The notes beneath the pieces were generated by a model. That model worked only from the letters and a program-made list of their open reading frames with translations. It was not told the origin of the DNA and did not search any database. This document shows, piece after piece, positions 1-9,152 of a DNA stretch of 64,000 nt (positions are counted from its first letter, which is position 1; each line of letters starts with the position of its first letter). A program made the position numbers and the translations under genes. Origin of the DNA: Methylohalobius sp964654415 (GTDB taxonomy: Bacteria > Pseudomonadota > Gammaproteobacteria > Methylococcales > Methylothermaceae); the NCBI GenBank assembly GCA_964654415.1, contig CAZZIP010000001.1, positions 248,001 to 312,000 on the forward strand, read 5' to 3'.

Positions 1-583
1 AAAGTCGCTGCCTTCTAAGCCGCTCTCGCAGGATCGAATCGCGGTGGCGGTGCAGGAGGAAGTTGCCTGTTTTCAACGCTGTTTTGACAGGGTCCCCAAA
101 GTGGTCGTCCCCCCGACTTTTGTTTGGAGCGAGGCGGTCGAACGCGCTTACGCCAGCGTGGGGGTTGAGGTTTTGATTACTCCTGGCCGGCGTTATCCCG
201 GGCGCGACCGAGAGGGCAAGCTCGCGGCGGCCGAGCGAGGCTATGCCAACGGTGAAAAGTTAAACTCAGGGCTCATTGCCTTGGTACGCAATGTGTATTT
301 TGAACCCGCCTTGGGGCATAAGCCGGAGGCTGTGCTCGATCAGATAGCGTGCAAATGGCATCGGCGCGAGCCAGCACTGCTTGAAACCCATCGTTTTAAC
401 TTCCTCGACGGCAAGCTTCAATCTTCGCTAGATGCTCTTGGATCTTTACTGGAAAAGGCGCTGGCGCGTTGGTCTGAGCTTTGTTTTTTATCATCCTATG
501 AATTGGCTACCGGCAAGGAAGATCTTTTCTTAGTCTCTCCGCTTGAACGCGTTCGAATGGCTTGGAGGCGGATGTACCCATGA
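1..583 (+). CDS. C-terminal part of an unrecognised protein, possibly glycan-related
   Basis: The frame is open from the left edge (first complete codon at 2) to a TGA at 581-583, so the true start lies outside the window; the GTG at 44 is only an internal candidate. About 193 residues are visible, with no membrane segment. The pieces FVWSEAVERAY, CKWHRREP and LETHRFNF suggest an enzyme with a conserved histidine and arginine near the end, loosely like polysaccharide-deacetylase relatives, but I cannot assign a family. It overlaps the next glycosyltransferase by an ATGA, so it probably belongs to the glycan operon. Confidence 0.6.
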   Translation, partial: KSLPSKPLSQDRIAVAVQEEVACFQRCFDRVPKVVVPPTFVWSEAVERAYASVGVEVLITPGRRYPGRDREGKLAAAERGYANGEKLNSGLIALVRNVYFEPALGHKPEAVLDQIACKWHRREPALLETHRFNFLDGKLQSSLDALGSLLEKALARWSELCFLSSYELATGKEDLFLVSPLERVRMAWRRMYP

Positions 584-1503
584 GCAAGATCGATTTTTCC
601 GTCGTCATCGCAGCTTACAACGGTGAAAAAACCCTCAAGCAGGCGATCGATTCTGTCCTTGCCCAAACGTTGCCGCCTTTGGAAGTGATCGTGGTGGACG
701 ACGGCTCGACCGACGAAACCTATCGGATCGCCGCTTCGTATGGCCCACCGGTTAGGGTTTTGCGCCAGGAAAACCGTGGGGTGTCAGCGGCGCGCAACGC
801 TGGGGTTCAAGCGGCGCAGGGCGAATGGGTGGCGTTTCTGGATGCCGATGACTATTACTACCCGCATCGCCTGGCGCTGGCGGCAGAGCTTATCAGAAAC
901 CACCCGGAGGTGGATTTTGTCACCGCCGATTTCGACTACCGTGACCTACAAGGGAAGCTGTTGCGTAGGTCACTGGAATCCACCGTGCTTGGCCGGCGGC
1001 TGCTGGCTGAGGAAGGGCCGTTTGCCCTGATAGAGGCAGCCGATTTTGGCGACTTCATAGAAGATCATTTCGGCGACACGCATACCCTTTCGGTGCCGCG
1101 CCGAACTTTCCTGGAACTTGGCGGCTATGCCACCCAGTTTGCCGTCTGCGAGGACGTTCACTTCCTCATTCGCCTGTGTTTGAGAAGCCGGTTAGCCGGC
1201 GTGGTCAAACAGCCATTAGCCGCCTATGTGATCCATCCCCAAAGTGCTACCCGCTCCGATCCCTTAAAAGCCCAAGTGCAAACAGTGGCGGCTTGGTGTT
1301 CTTTAAAACCCTTGATCGCTCAAGGCTCCTCTGAGCTTCGCGCCGGGTTCCGGCGAGGGCTTAGACGGGCCCGCTTTAATCTGGCGGTGGCAAAGCTTCG
1401 AGCGGGAAAGCGGTGGGAGGCCGTCTGGGCCGTGTTGCCGTTGCTGCACGAGGCTCCTTCGGCCGCCAGCCTGAAAACCATCGCATCGGTCATTAGGGGA
1501 TGA
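580..1503 (+). CDS. Family 2 (GT-A) glycosyltransferase
   Basis: This cytoplasmic enzyme of 307 residues should transfer a sugar from a nucleotide donor to a growing glycan. The N-terminus shows the GT2 pattern: a beta strand with VVIAAYNGEKT, then VIVVDDGSTDET, and the metal-binding FLDADD at about residues 85-90. The C-terminal third is helical and basic. I chose the ATG at 580 because it overlaps the upstream stop (ATGA) and has GGAGG 11 bases upstream; an in-frame ATG at 562 would add six residues inside the previous gene. Its stop overlaps the next start in the same way. The sugar specificity cannot be read from sequence. Confidence 0.9.
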   Translation: MSKIDFSVVIAAYNGEKTLKQAIDSVLAQTLPPLEVIVVDDGSTDETYRIAASYGPPVRVLRQENRGVSAARNAGVQAAQGEWVAFLDADDYYYPHRLALAAELIRNHPEVDFVTADFDYRDLQGKLLRRSLESTVLGRRLLAEEGPFALIEAADFGDFIEDHFGDTHTLSVPRRTFLELGGYATQFAVCEDVHFLIRLCLRSRLAGVVKQPLAAYVIHPQSATRSDPLKAQVQTVAAWCSLKPLIAQGSSELRAGFRRGLRRARFNLAVAKLRAGKRWEAVWAVLPLLHEAPSAASLKTIASVIRG

Positions 1504-2672
1504 AACCGGGACTTTTGGTCATCACCGAACTGTTTTTACCTACCAAGGGCGGAACGGCCGTTTGGTTCGATGAAGTCTACCGGAGGCTGGGAGGCAAGGA
1601 AATCCACATCGTCACTGCCCAGGTGCCCGGTGCAGAGGAACACGACCGCGATCATCCTAATACCGTTCATCGCCTAAATCTTCGCCGTCATTGGTGGCTA
1701 AAGCCTGAGTCGCTTGCTATGTATAGCAAATTGCTTTTAGCTTCCCTTCGGATCGCTTGGCGTTTTCCTATCGCGGCCATCCACGCCGGTAGGGTCTTGC
1801 CGGAAGGGTTGGTAGGCTTATGTATAGCGCGGCTGTTTCGCAAGCCATTGGTTATCTACGCCCACGGCGAGGAGATCGCTACTTGGCGCCAGCCGGCTAA
1901 ATTCAAAGCCATGGTCTTCACGTACCGGCATGCCGACCGGGTGATCGCCAACAGCGGGTTTACGCAAGGCGAGCTATGCAAACTGGGCGTGCCGCAAGCA
2001 AGGATTGTCAGGATCTCGCCGGGAGTGGACGTGGAGCGTTTCCGTCCTGGGCTTCCTGTTGCTGACCTATTCGAGCGCCTCGATCTATCTCCGGATACTC
2101 CGCTAATCTTGTCCGTAGGCAGGTTGTCGCGCCGCAAGGGGTTTGACCAGGTGATCCGCGCTTTGCCGCAGGTCGTTGAAGCTGTCCCTGAGGTTCGTTA
2201 TGTGCTGATCGGGATCGGTGAGGACAAAAGCTATCTTGAGCAACTGGCTAAAGAAGCAGGAGTAGCCGATCGGGTTCATTTTTTAGGCCATGTGCCGATG
2301 GAGGAATTGCCTCGCTGGTATAACGCCTGTACCGTGTTCGCCATGCCTAACCGCGAGATTAACGGGGACAACGAAGGCTTCGGCATGGTGTTTTTGGAGG
2401 CAGCCGCTTGTGGGAAACCGTCTCTCGCCGGGATCGCTGGCGGCACCGGAGATGCGGTCCGGGAAGGGGTGACTGGGCTTAGGGTAAATGGAGAATCGAT
2501 TGCCCAGATCGCTTCTGCTTTGGTATCCCTGCTTAAGGAGCCGGGCGAGCTTGGCCAAAACGCCCGCGCTATCGTCTGCCGCGAACATGCTTGGGCGAGG
2601 GTGGTAGAAAAGACCGATGCCTTAAGCGAGAGCCTTGCGAAAGATCCTAGGGATCATCAGCCTTCCAGATAG
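1500..2672 (+). CDS. Family 4 (GT-B) glycosyltransferase
   Basis: This 390-residue retaining glycosyltransferase is probably cytoplasmic or peripheral to the membrane. The N-terminal Rossmann half has the glycine-rich acceptor loop (PTKGGTAVWF). The C-terminal half has the donor-site signature: LSVGRLSRRKGFD, then HFLGHVPMEELP, then EGFGMVFLEAAACGKP, whose two glutamates form the E-x7-E motif. It begins in an ATGA overlap with the preceding GT2 gene. Its 3' end converges with the minus-strand sulfatase-like gene and overlaps it by 16 bases, so no separate terminator lies between the two operons. Confidence 0.9.
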   Translation: MKPGLLVITELFLPTKGGTAVWFDEVYRRLGGKEIHIVTAQVPGAEEHDRDHPNTVHRLNLRRHWWLKPESLAMYSKLLLASLRIAWRFPIAAIHAGRVLPEGLVGLCIARLFRKPLVIYAHGEEIATWRQPAKFKAMVFTYRHADRVIANSGFTQGELCKLGVPQARIVRISPGVDVERFRPGLPVADLFERLDLSPDTPLILSVGRLSRRKGFDQVIRALPQVVEAVPEVRYVLIGIGEDKSYLEQLAKEAGVADRVHFLGHVPMEELPRWYNACTVFAMPNREINGDNEGFGMVFLEAAACGKPSLAGIAGGTGDAVREGVTGLRVNGESIAQIASALVSLLKEPGELGQNARAIVCREHAWARVVEKTDALSESLAKDPRDHQPSR

Positions 2673-4687
2673 ACTCGAAGCTCAGCCACGATCTCGGGAA
2701 AGCGGTCGGAGACGTCCTCACGACACCCGGGATCGGTCGCAAGATCGAACAAGAGATAACGGGGCATAGGATTGAGCGCCAGGCGCACCAGTTTCCAGTT
2801 TCGCCAGCAGACAGCCACGTCGCGGGCACGCTCGATCTGTTGCCGATATTCAGGCTTGATCGCCAGGGTGCCGCTGAGTCTGTCTGGAATGCAGAGAAGT
2901 TCGACGATATCTGGATAAAACAGATGGCGAGGGTGGATGCCGGGGTGGCGGGTCAGCCATAGGCCGGTTTTGAAGCGGGCGACAAGTTCCGGCAGAGGTT
3001 TTCCAGTGAGAAAATCCACAAGCGACACGCCTTCCATGCTGGCAGGTGGAGTAATCCCGCAGAGTTCGAGCAAAGTGGGAGCGATATCTACAGCACGGAT
3101 GATCTGGTTCACAACGCCGTGCCCCGCCACGTGTGGGTTAAAGAGCAGCACCGGGATCCGATTGCTCTGTTCGCCAATGGCGCTGTTGCCTTGCCCCCAA
3201 CTGCCGTGTTCGAACAGTTCCATGCCGTGGTCAGAAAAGATCACCACTATTGTATTGCGGTCAAGACCCAAGCGCCTTAAATGGTGGAAGATCGCTCGCA
3301 CTTCATCGTCGAAGCAGCGCACGCAGCCGTCATAAAGGTCGATGATTTGGTCTAAGTCGAAAGCTTCGCGAGGCTCGCGCTGGCTGCGGATGATTTCGAA
3401 CGGATCAGTCAGGCGCGCCATGGCAAATAGCGACGCGCCGTGGTAATTGGGATTGGCATACAGGCGGTAATAAGGGTATTCGCTGCCGAAGGGCGGGTGG
3501 CAGGTGCCGAAAAAGGCAGTCAGGCAAAACGGCTGTTTTTTTACTAAGGAAGAAAGACGGCGTCGGGTCAAACGACCAAGCTGGGAAGTCAAGGGAATCC
3601 CAGCTAGGAAATACAGCTCCGGCAGAAATACGCGCCCGAAGCGGTTATGGGTGAACAAACTCAAAAACAGGCGCAACTCTTTTGGTCCCTGGCGGATCAG
3701 ATAGCGAAAATTCCATTGGTCTTTGGGCATCAATTGTTGTTGAAAGCCGAAGGAAAACTTGCCTAAATCGCTCCCCGACCAGTCGGAGATCGCCTCAGTG
3801 TGATAACCGAAGCTTGCCAAGATCTCTGGGAGGGCCTGGACTTTGAGCTTTGTCTGATCGTCGCCGATGTAGTTGTCAAAGACGCCGTGGGTGTCGGGGC
3901 CGGTGCCGGTAAGTAAAGTGGTAAGGCTCGGGGCCGTTCGGGCAATGGGTGTATAGCAGCGGGCAAACAGGGTGCCCTTGGCGCTGAGCGCTTTCAGGAA
4001 AGGCGCCACTTCGCGCGGATAGTCCAGCAGCCGATCGGTACGCAAGGTGTCACAGCCGAGGAGGAGTAAGTTAAGAGGAGCTTTGTTGGGTTTTGAGCCA
4101 CGGTGTGGCCAGGCGGGAAGCTCGAGCGTTGTCAACAGCCAAGGTAGGGTCCATAGCAGCAGGGTTACGCCCAAAAGATCGCGTTCCGATTTCGGGCTGT
4201 GCGCTAAGCCATGCCACACAAGGCCGAAATAGCCGGCCACAAGTAGCACCATGATCCAGCGCAGGCGCGTGACGGTCAATTTTCGCCACCAGGGATAGAG
4301 CCTTCGGATGTCATAGGGAAGAGACATCATCAGACCAGCGGGAAAGTGGAGCAGATGGCGCGAGAACTGAAGCCCAGAGAGGGTTAAGGTAGCCCCTGTG
4401 CCTGCCAGGAGCGAACCTAATGGGGAAAATGGCAAGTTTCCAGCAAAGACCCAGGACAGATAAAGGATCTGGCCGAAACCTGCCAGCCAAAACAAGATCA
4501 GGAAGGCCCATAGCGTCTGGCGTAACAGGCAGAGGGTAGTGTAAAGGCGGAAATGGCGGGCGATTTCCGCGCGTATCTGGGGTCCCGTGCGGCTGAAGTT
4601 GCGCAGGGAAAACATGAGCAAAATCAAAGCCCCTGCCAACCCCAAAAAGGCATCTGCCATCAGGACTTTTCCCAATGCCTGGATCAT
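2657..4687 (-). CDS. Membrane-anchored sulfatase/alkaline-phosphatase-superfamily hydrolase or transferase
   Basis: This 676-residue protein has about five hydrophobic segments in the first 200 residues followed by a periplasmic alkaline-phosphatase-fold domain, the plan of LtaS-like and phosphoethanolamine-transferase-like enzymes. The metal site is visible: LLLLGCDTLRTDRL holds the first aspartate, ARTAPSLTTLLTG the nucleophile region, and IFSDHGMELFEHG the later Asp-His pair. Where sulfatases have Cys or Ser in C-x-P-S-R, this protein has Thr (T-A-P-S-L), which argues for phospho-group chemistry or transfer rather than classical sulfate hydrolysis. The ATG at 4687 overlaps the stop of the upstream glycosyltransferase (ATGA); a start at 4756 would run deep into that gene. 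Confidence 0.8.
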   Translation of the reverse strand: MIQALGKVLMADAFLGLAGALILLMFSLRNFSRTGPQIRAEIARHFRLYTTLCLLRQTLWAFLILFWLAGFGQILYLSWVFAGNLPFSPLGSLLAGTGATLTLSGLQFSRHLLHFPAGLMMSLPYDIRRLYPWWRKLTVTRLRWIMVLLVAGYFGLVWHGLAHSPKSERDLLGVTLLLWTLPWLLTTLELPAWPHRGSKPNKAPLNLLLLGCDTLRTDRLLDYPREVAPFLKALSAKGTLFARCYTPIARTAPSLTTLLTGTGPDTHGVFDNYIGDDQTKLKVQALPEILASFGYHTEAISDWSGSDLGKFSFGFQQQLMPKDQWNFRYLIRQGPKELRLFLSLFTHNRFGRVFLPELYFLAGIPLTSQLGRLTRRRLSSLVKKQPFCLTAFFGTCHPPFGSEYPYYRLYANPNYHGASLFAMARLTDPFEIIRSQREPREAFDLDQIIDLYDGCVRCFDDEVRAIFHHLRRLGLDRNTIVVIFSDHGMELFEHGSWGQGNSAIGEQSNRIPVLLFNPHVAGHGVVNQIIRAVDIAPTLLELCGITPPASMEGVSLVDFLTGKPLPELVARFKTGLWLTRHPGIHPRHLFYPDIVELLCIPDRLSGTLAIKPEYRQQIERARDVAVCWRNWKLVRLALNPMPRYLLFDLATDPGCREDVSDRFPEIVAELRVYLEG

Positions 4688-5586
4688 GGCCAATAAGCGC
4701 TCAGCTCCCCTAAAGCGGCGGCAGTCCGCACCAGCCAGTAGCGCTTCTCTGGCCAATAAAGGGAGAAAAGGGCTTTTAGGCTGTGTTCTCCCGCCTTACG
4801 GTAGAGATAGCGCGGTGGAAATCGCTCCTTTTTGCGATAGCGCACTACCGTTTGCGAGCGCTTGTAGGCCTTTTTCATGATGTACCACAGGGTCAGGCGT
4901 TTGAGGTCCACGTAGTGGTGCTGAAGTATTTCCGGGGCGTAGCGCAGCCGAAAACCGCTTTTTAACGCCCTAAGTATAAATTCGCTGTCCTCGCTGCCGC
5001 CCAGATCGTGGCCTTTAGGACCAAGCTCTGGGGAGAAGCCGCCGATTTGATCGAATACTTCCTTGCAGATTGCCAAATTGCCGCCGCCGGGAAGCGGCCC
5101 TTCCAGGCCGATCCAGCGGCCCTGTTGGCCTTGGTCGTAGCGCGGCACCGGCAGGGGATAGATAGGAAAAAAGGTCTCATTGTGGACCCAGGCGGGTTCT
5201 TCCCCGGTCCAGTCGGGAACAATCCGGCCGCAGACCAAGCTTGCCTCTGGAAAGTTGTCAAACGCCTTCCAAACAGCCAAAGGGTAATTGGGATCGACTC
5301 GGTGGTCGTCGTCCACGAAAGCGACGATGCCGCCTTTCACCGCCGCAAGGCCGGTGTTTAAGGCATGGGACTTGCCGGGTTTGGGCTCTTCCAAGAAGTT
5401 AAGCGGTACCTGCATCTTATCCCGGTAAGCGGCAAGCACTTCTAAGGTTTTATCGCGACAGGCGTTGGCCACCACCAGGATGCGGCATTGGATTCCTTGA
5501 GGAAACTGAGCAGGTTTCAGATAATTCAAAGTTCGGATCAGTAATTCTGCACGATTATGAGTGCAGATAAGGATGGTCATTTCCAT
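4684..5586 (-). CDS. Family 2 glycosyltransferase
   Basis: About 300 residues long. The N-terminus MEMTILICTHNRAELL is a standard GT2 opening; IVAFVDDDHRVDP carries the DxD-like metal site near residue 95, and a later GGSEDSEF segment resembles the catalytic ED motif of this family. The start at 5586 (or 5580) is preferred to 5655, because the longer form would add an atypical leader overlapping the decayed sulfotransferase gene. It is coupled to the sulfatase-like gene by ATGA. The upstream neighbour is a broken gene, so its own promoter may lie further upstream in the run. Confidence 0.88.
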   Translation of the reverse strand: MEMTILICTHNRAELLIRTLNYLKPAQFPQGIQCRILVVANACRDKTLEVLAAYRDKMQVPLNFLEEPKPGKSHALNTGLAAVKGGIVAFVDDDHRVDPNYPLAVWKAFDNFPEASLVCGRIVPDWTGEEPAWVHNETFFPIYPLPVPRYDQGQQGRWIGLEGPLPGGGNLAICKEVFDQIGGFSPELGPKGHDLGGSEDSEFILRALKSGFRLRYAPEILQHHYVDLKRLTLWYIMKKAYKRSQTVVRYRKKERFPPRYLYRKAGEHSLKALFSLYWPEKRYWLVRTAAALGELSAYWP

Positions 5587-5614
5587 CTTATCGGATGAAT
5601 CAGGTTTGGTAATA

Positions 5615-6381
5615 TCATCTGCATAGCTTGTTGTGAGCAGAATATAGCTTATCAATCACCATAGGTGATGGTTTGGCAGGTGTTGTTACAGGATAATTGT
5701 TTTTCTTCAAGGTGTCCCCCGCGACAGACTCCAATATGTAACATTGCCATAGATGCATTTTTGACTGCCACTTTTCACGATTCGACTTTTGTATCGGCAT
5801 TTTCAGTAAGTGGGTTTTGGTCTTTGGATCCTTTGACTTTTGGAAGTCGACCATGCTTGGGGAGAATTTCTCACTGAGGAAATCACAGACTTGAGTAAGT
5901 TTTTCTTCCGGGTTCTGAATTAAATCTTCATAACTCAGCCCGAAATAGCTGTGTTTTGGTAGTGCCAAGCCGGTATTTTGCCCAGTATCTACATACTTTT
6001 TCCAGGTAACGGTGTTTTTCTGCCAATCTTGCTTTTCCTTCTCCTTTTGCGTCTTTTCGAATAATTTGGTTATAATTCCGACAATATCATGGACGCCAGA
6101 ATGATAAAGTTCGTATGCTAAAGCATCGGTATCAAATTTCAATCCATGCAAATCTTCTTCAACAAACTGTTTGTTAATCCTTCTCATCTCCTTAAGAACT
6201 CGCTTGATTCCCTCTGGTTTATCAAGATCATGATACTTATTTTGATTTTTAAAGGAACGATGAAATGAGATTCTCCGGTGGAAGAACAGATGTTGGGATG
6301 TGACCTGAGCTTTCTTTGTAGTAGTGTGGTGCCAGATCTAGGGGCACCAACCACGAAAATAGGACGGTTATCAATGGTCAT
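5615..6381 (-). pseudogene. Decayed sulfotransferase (frameshift plus internal loss)
   Basis: The N-terminal frame (from ATG 6381) carries the PAPS 5'-phosphosulfate loop, IFVVGAPRSGTTLLQ, and continues to GESHFIVPL. A one-base shift in an A-run near 6250 moves the reading to another frame, which continues KNQNKYHDLDKPEG and runs to the stop at 5615. The second frame keeps the late motif YFGLSYEDLIQNPEEKL. The middle part expected in this family (the KTP segment and the 3'-phosphate-binding RDxRD-like strand) is absent, so besides the frameshift about 50 residues appear deleted. The gene is AT-rich compared with its neighbours, as if imported. A sequencing error could explain the shift but not the missing middle. 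Confidence 0.75.
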
Positions 6382-6418
6382 GACTAAGCAATGGTAATTA
6401 AATTTGAAAGGCTCATCG

Positions 6419-7417
6419 TTAAGTAACCAATACAATTCGTTTATCAAGAGTATCTATACGGTTTATGAAAGCAGCCATGGATTCCATCGTCATCGGTGTG
6501 GGTCGGATGCCGTGGTGTCGGAGATACCAGGCACCGTAGTGTTTGCCGAGAGTCTGGGCGATGCCCATCAGACACCGAACCCATTCATCTTCTACAGCAA
6601 CCCAATCCCTCTGAACTAGGGCAGTTGTGAACCCCATTAAGCCTCTAAGACTGCTCCTCAGACGCCAGTAGAGGTGTTTGAGGGTCATTGGTTGCCTTTG
6701 TGTGTAGAACGCAGGAAACCTTGCCTGCATCAGATTTGCCCCCATGCCCATCCGAAAGCGCTGCCGCAAGAGCGCCTTTAAGTCTGGTTCGCCAGTTTCT
6801 TCCACCAGACAGTCTGGACAAAAGACGATCTTATAGTCGGTCAGAACTAGTAGGCGGTAGCAGATCTCCACATCGGCACCCTTGAAGAAGCTCTCTTCAA
6901 AGCCCCCGATCTCCTCAAACACGCGGCGACGAAAGGAGGCGTTTGCACCGTCGGCGAACGGTAGATGGGGAAGTTGCCGTCGGGAGAGTGCGCGCATGGC
7001 TGACATATAGTTGGTCCTTTCCTGGAAGCGCAAAGCCAGGTTAGAACGGTCGGTATGCAGAAGTCGGATTTCCCCTGCGACGCAGCCTACCGTAGGGTCG
7101 GCGAAACACTCGACGACCTTGCGGATCCAGCTGCGATGGGGGCGGCAACTCATGTCAGTGGTCAGAATCACATCGCCCGAAGCCATTGCCAGGCCAGCGT
7201 TCAGTGCTCGGCTGCGGCCACGCTCACGCCGGGTCACTGTGGTGACTCTAAGCGCTTGTAGGCGCGCTACCGTGTCATCCGTCGAGCCGTTATCGACAAC
7301 GATGATTTCGAAGCGTTCCGCCGGGTAGTCCTGCTCGCGCAGTGCCGCTATGCAGCCGTCGACCTCATGGGCACAGTTTAAAGCTGGAATGATGACAGAT
7401 GCGAATAGCGCACTCAT
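6419..7417 (-). CDS. Family 2 glycosyltransferase
   Basis: 332 residues. The N-terminus FASVIIPALNCAHEVDGC and IIVVDNGSTDDTVARL are typical GT2, the donor-metal region is ILTTDMSCRPH (DxS instead of DxD), and FKGADVEICYRL resembles the catalytic-base region. The C-terminus is basic and tryptophan-rich with no clear membrane span. A gap of 37 bases separates it from the broken sulfotransferase downstream. Upstream are about 240 bases without a gene and then a gene remnant, so this may be the first gene of a transcription unit. Confidence 0.87.
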   Translation of the reverse strand: MSALFASVIIPALNCAHEVDGCIAALREQDYPAERFEIIVVDNGSTDDTVARLQALRVTTVTRRERGRSRALNAGLAMASGDVILTTDMSCRPHRSWIRKVVECFADPTVGCVAGEIRLLHTDRSNLALRFQERTNYMSAMRALSRRQLPHLPFADGANASFRRRVFEEIGGFEESFFKGADVEICYRLLVLTDYKIVFCPDCLVEETGEPDLKALLRQRFRMGMGANLMQARFPAFYTQRQPMTLKHLYWRLRSSLRGLMGFTTALVQRDWVAVEDEWVRCLMGIAQTLGKHYGAWYLRHHGIRPTPMTMESMAAFINRIDTLDKRIVLVT

Positions 7418-7660
7418 AACTGACGGTATGTTTTCTATCTGCAGCGTCTGCTGTTTGTTGCTGTTACGTATCTATGGGTTTGAGAACATAATTATTATAG
7501 GACTTACGTTTAAACGTGCGCAGATAAGGCGGTCGAGCTTCCAGGCAAAGAAAGCGTTAGCGTGGAGGAGCTAGACACTGATATTTAATGTAGTGCGCAA
7601 TGGTGTATAGTCATTTTTGAACTACTCTACCCGTAGCTAGCTCGTCCGGGGAAACTATTG
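7418..7660. other. Non-coding stretch upstream of a glycosyltransferase gene
   Basis: About 240 bases are left between the glycosyltransferase start at 7417 and the remnant ending at 7661. I see no open frame with family features. On the minus strand TATAAT occurs at 7499-7494, about 77 bases upstream of the start at 7417, and could be a -10 element, but no convincing -35 lies at the right distance. A perfect palindrome GTTTAAAC sits at 7508-7515. Confidence 0.35.
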
Positions 7661-7853
7661 TCAGCGGTGACGGATAAATTTTTCTGATAATTCTTTTACC
7701 CCGGTGATATAAGCCAAATTAGCCTCCAAATCTACAGGCTGATAACTGGCCTGGATTAACCAGGCCATTTGACGGCGGAACATATCTAAAAATGTTGTTT
7801 CTACGGCGTTACTGGGGTGTCCATTTGGTAATACATGAGAATCAGGACATAGT
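7661..7853 (-). pseudogene. 3' remnant of an unrecognised gene
   Basis: One minus-strand frame stays open from about 7853 to a TGA at 7663-7661. It reads like real protein: DELCPDSHVLPNGHPSN, then a helical stretch FLDMFRRQMAWLIQ, then ANLAYITGVKELSEKF. No plausible start exists, because the frame begins exactly where the intact upstream gene ends at 7854. A His-Pro-rich segment before a terminal helix is seen in SGNH-type hydrolases, but 64 residues are too few to decide. I read it as the tail of a gene whose front was replaced. Confidence 0.4.
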
Positions 7854-9152
7854 TCATCGGAGGAAAGGTTCCACGTTCACAATATACATTTGGCGGCTAC
7901 CCTCGTGCACCGAGTCGATGCACACCTGTTTCCCGTCTCGGCTCCAGCGAGGATGCAGATCGCAGCGGATTTCTCCCCACCAGCGAGACTTGGGTGAGTA
8001 CAGACGGGCGATGTCAATGCGCCGGCCGGTGTCGGCCTGAACCAACATCAGGGTACGCATCTGGTGCCTGTCGGGATAGGTGTCATTGAGCACCCATCTG
8101 CCGTCTGGGGAAAAACTGCAGTGGCCATCTTCTTTTAAAGTCTCTTCAGCGAAAACACGGACGTTACCCGCATGATCAACTAGCAGAAAACGGTGGGTTA
8201 GGGGCGAAAAATCCTTTGTCCTTACCGATCTGGCCCAGATCAGGATGGTTTCATCGTCTTGCCAGTCGTAGTGGGAAGCAAAGCCGGTGTCCAGGAGACA
8301 GGTTAATCGACTGCCATCGGGACGACAGGTATAGAGACGCACCTCCCAAGTTTTTGAATCCCGATGCCAGATGTGGAAAAAGGCAATACGCTTTCCGTTT
8401 CTCGATGGTTGAATATGATTGACGTAATGCCAGGCATTTTCCATCGAAGGTTTGGGATCAAAAGCCGCTAGTTCCGCTAGGCTGACGATTAGTTCTGTAT
8501 GACCCGATACCAGGTCGATGCTCCAGATGCCATCTTCCCGGGGATGGGGGTCAGCGGCAAACGGGTCTTGTCCCCCAGCATAGCCGTAGCCAGGGCGATG
8601 GTCCGCTAACCGCGCGAAGTTGAGGCTGAAACCGGTCTGACCATTCGGAAGCAAAGCATAGATCGGTCGGTCGTAAACCTTATGTTCCCTACCGTTCAAA
8701 TCGCGTACCACGGCAACGAAGTGGTCACCGCGCCGGTCATTATGGACAAAGAGCCGTTCCGGATCAGCAGGGTGCCATTGGAGCATGGCACCCTGTTGCC
8801 AGTTCCAGGCCAAGGTTTCGGCGAGAGGTACGAAGCGATTGCTGTCCGTGCGGTTGATGAGACCAATCTCCAACCGGTCGTTTGCGGTCGGAGGGCGATC
8901 ATTGAACGATGCTTCATGGGCGAGCAGATAGTGGCCCGAAGCATTCCAGGGAGATTTGTCGTAGTAGCCGAAAAAGTGATGCTTTGGCCCTTGCGTTAAA
9001 GGTCTGACTGGATCATCGGCGGTGCCAAAATGCAACCAGCGGTAGAGTCTAGGACGGCGCTCGCGACAAATGTTTTCTGTCCAATATTCGAGCCGGTTGC
9101 GGAGGCGCCAGGGAACGGCATGAGAATAAACCAGACGATGATACAGGGTCAT
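7854..9152 (-). CDS. TolB-like beta-propeller protein of a glycan cluster
   Basis: 432 residues of repeated strands with Trp and Asp at regular spacing (LPNGQTGFSLNF, HIQPSRNGKRIAFFH, CSFSPDGRWVLNDTYPD, HPRWSRDGKQVCIDS). The S/RxDGxxV pattern is that of WD40-like/TolB propeller blades. There is no signal peptide, so it is likely cytoplasmic. Similar propellers occur inside polysaccharide clusters, but their role is not established. The ATG at 9152 overlaps the upstream glycosyltransferase stop (ATGA) and is preferred to 9191, so the two are probably translated together. Confidence 0.7.
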   Translation of the reverse strand: MTLYHRLVYSHAVPWRLRNRLEYWTENICRERRPRLYRWLHFGTADDPVRPLTQGPKHHFFGYYDKSPWNASGHYLLAHEASFNDRPPTANDRLEIGLINRTDSNRFVPLAETLAWNWQQGAMLQWHPADPERLFVHNDRRGDHFVAVVRDLNGREHKVYDRPIYALLPNGQTGFSLNFARLADHRPGYGYAGGQDPFAADPHPREDGIWSIDLVSGHTELIVSLAELAAFDPKPSMENAWHYVNHIQPSRNGKRIAFFHIWHRDSKTWEVRLYTCRPDGSRLTCLLDTGFASHYDWQDDETILIWARSVRTKDFSPLTHRFLLVDHAGNVRVFAEETLKEDGHCSFSPDGRWVLNDTYPDRHQMRTLMLVQADTGRRIDIARLYSPKSRWWGEIRCDLHPRWSRDGKQVCIDSVHEGSRQMYIVNVEPFLR

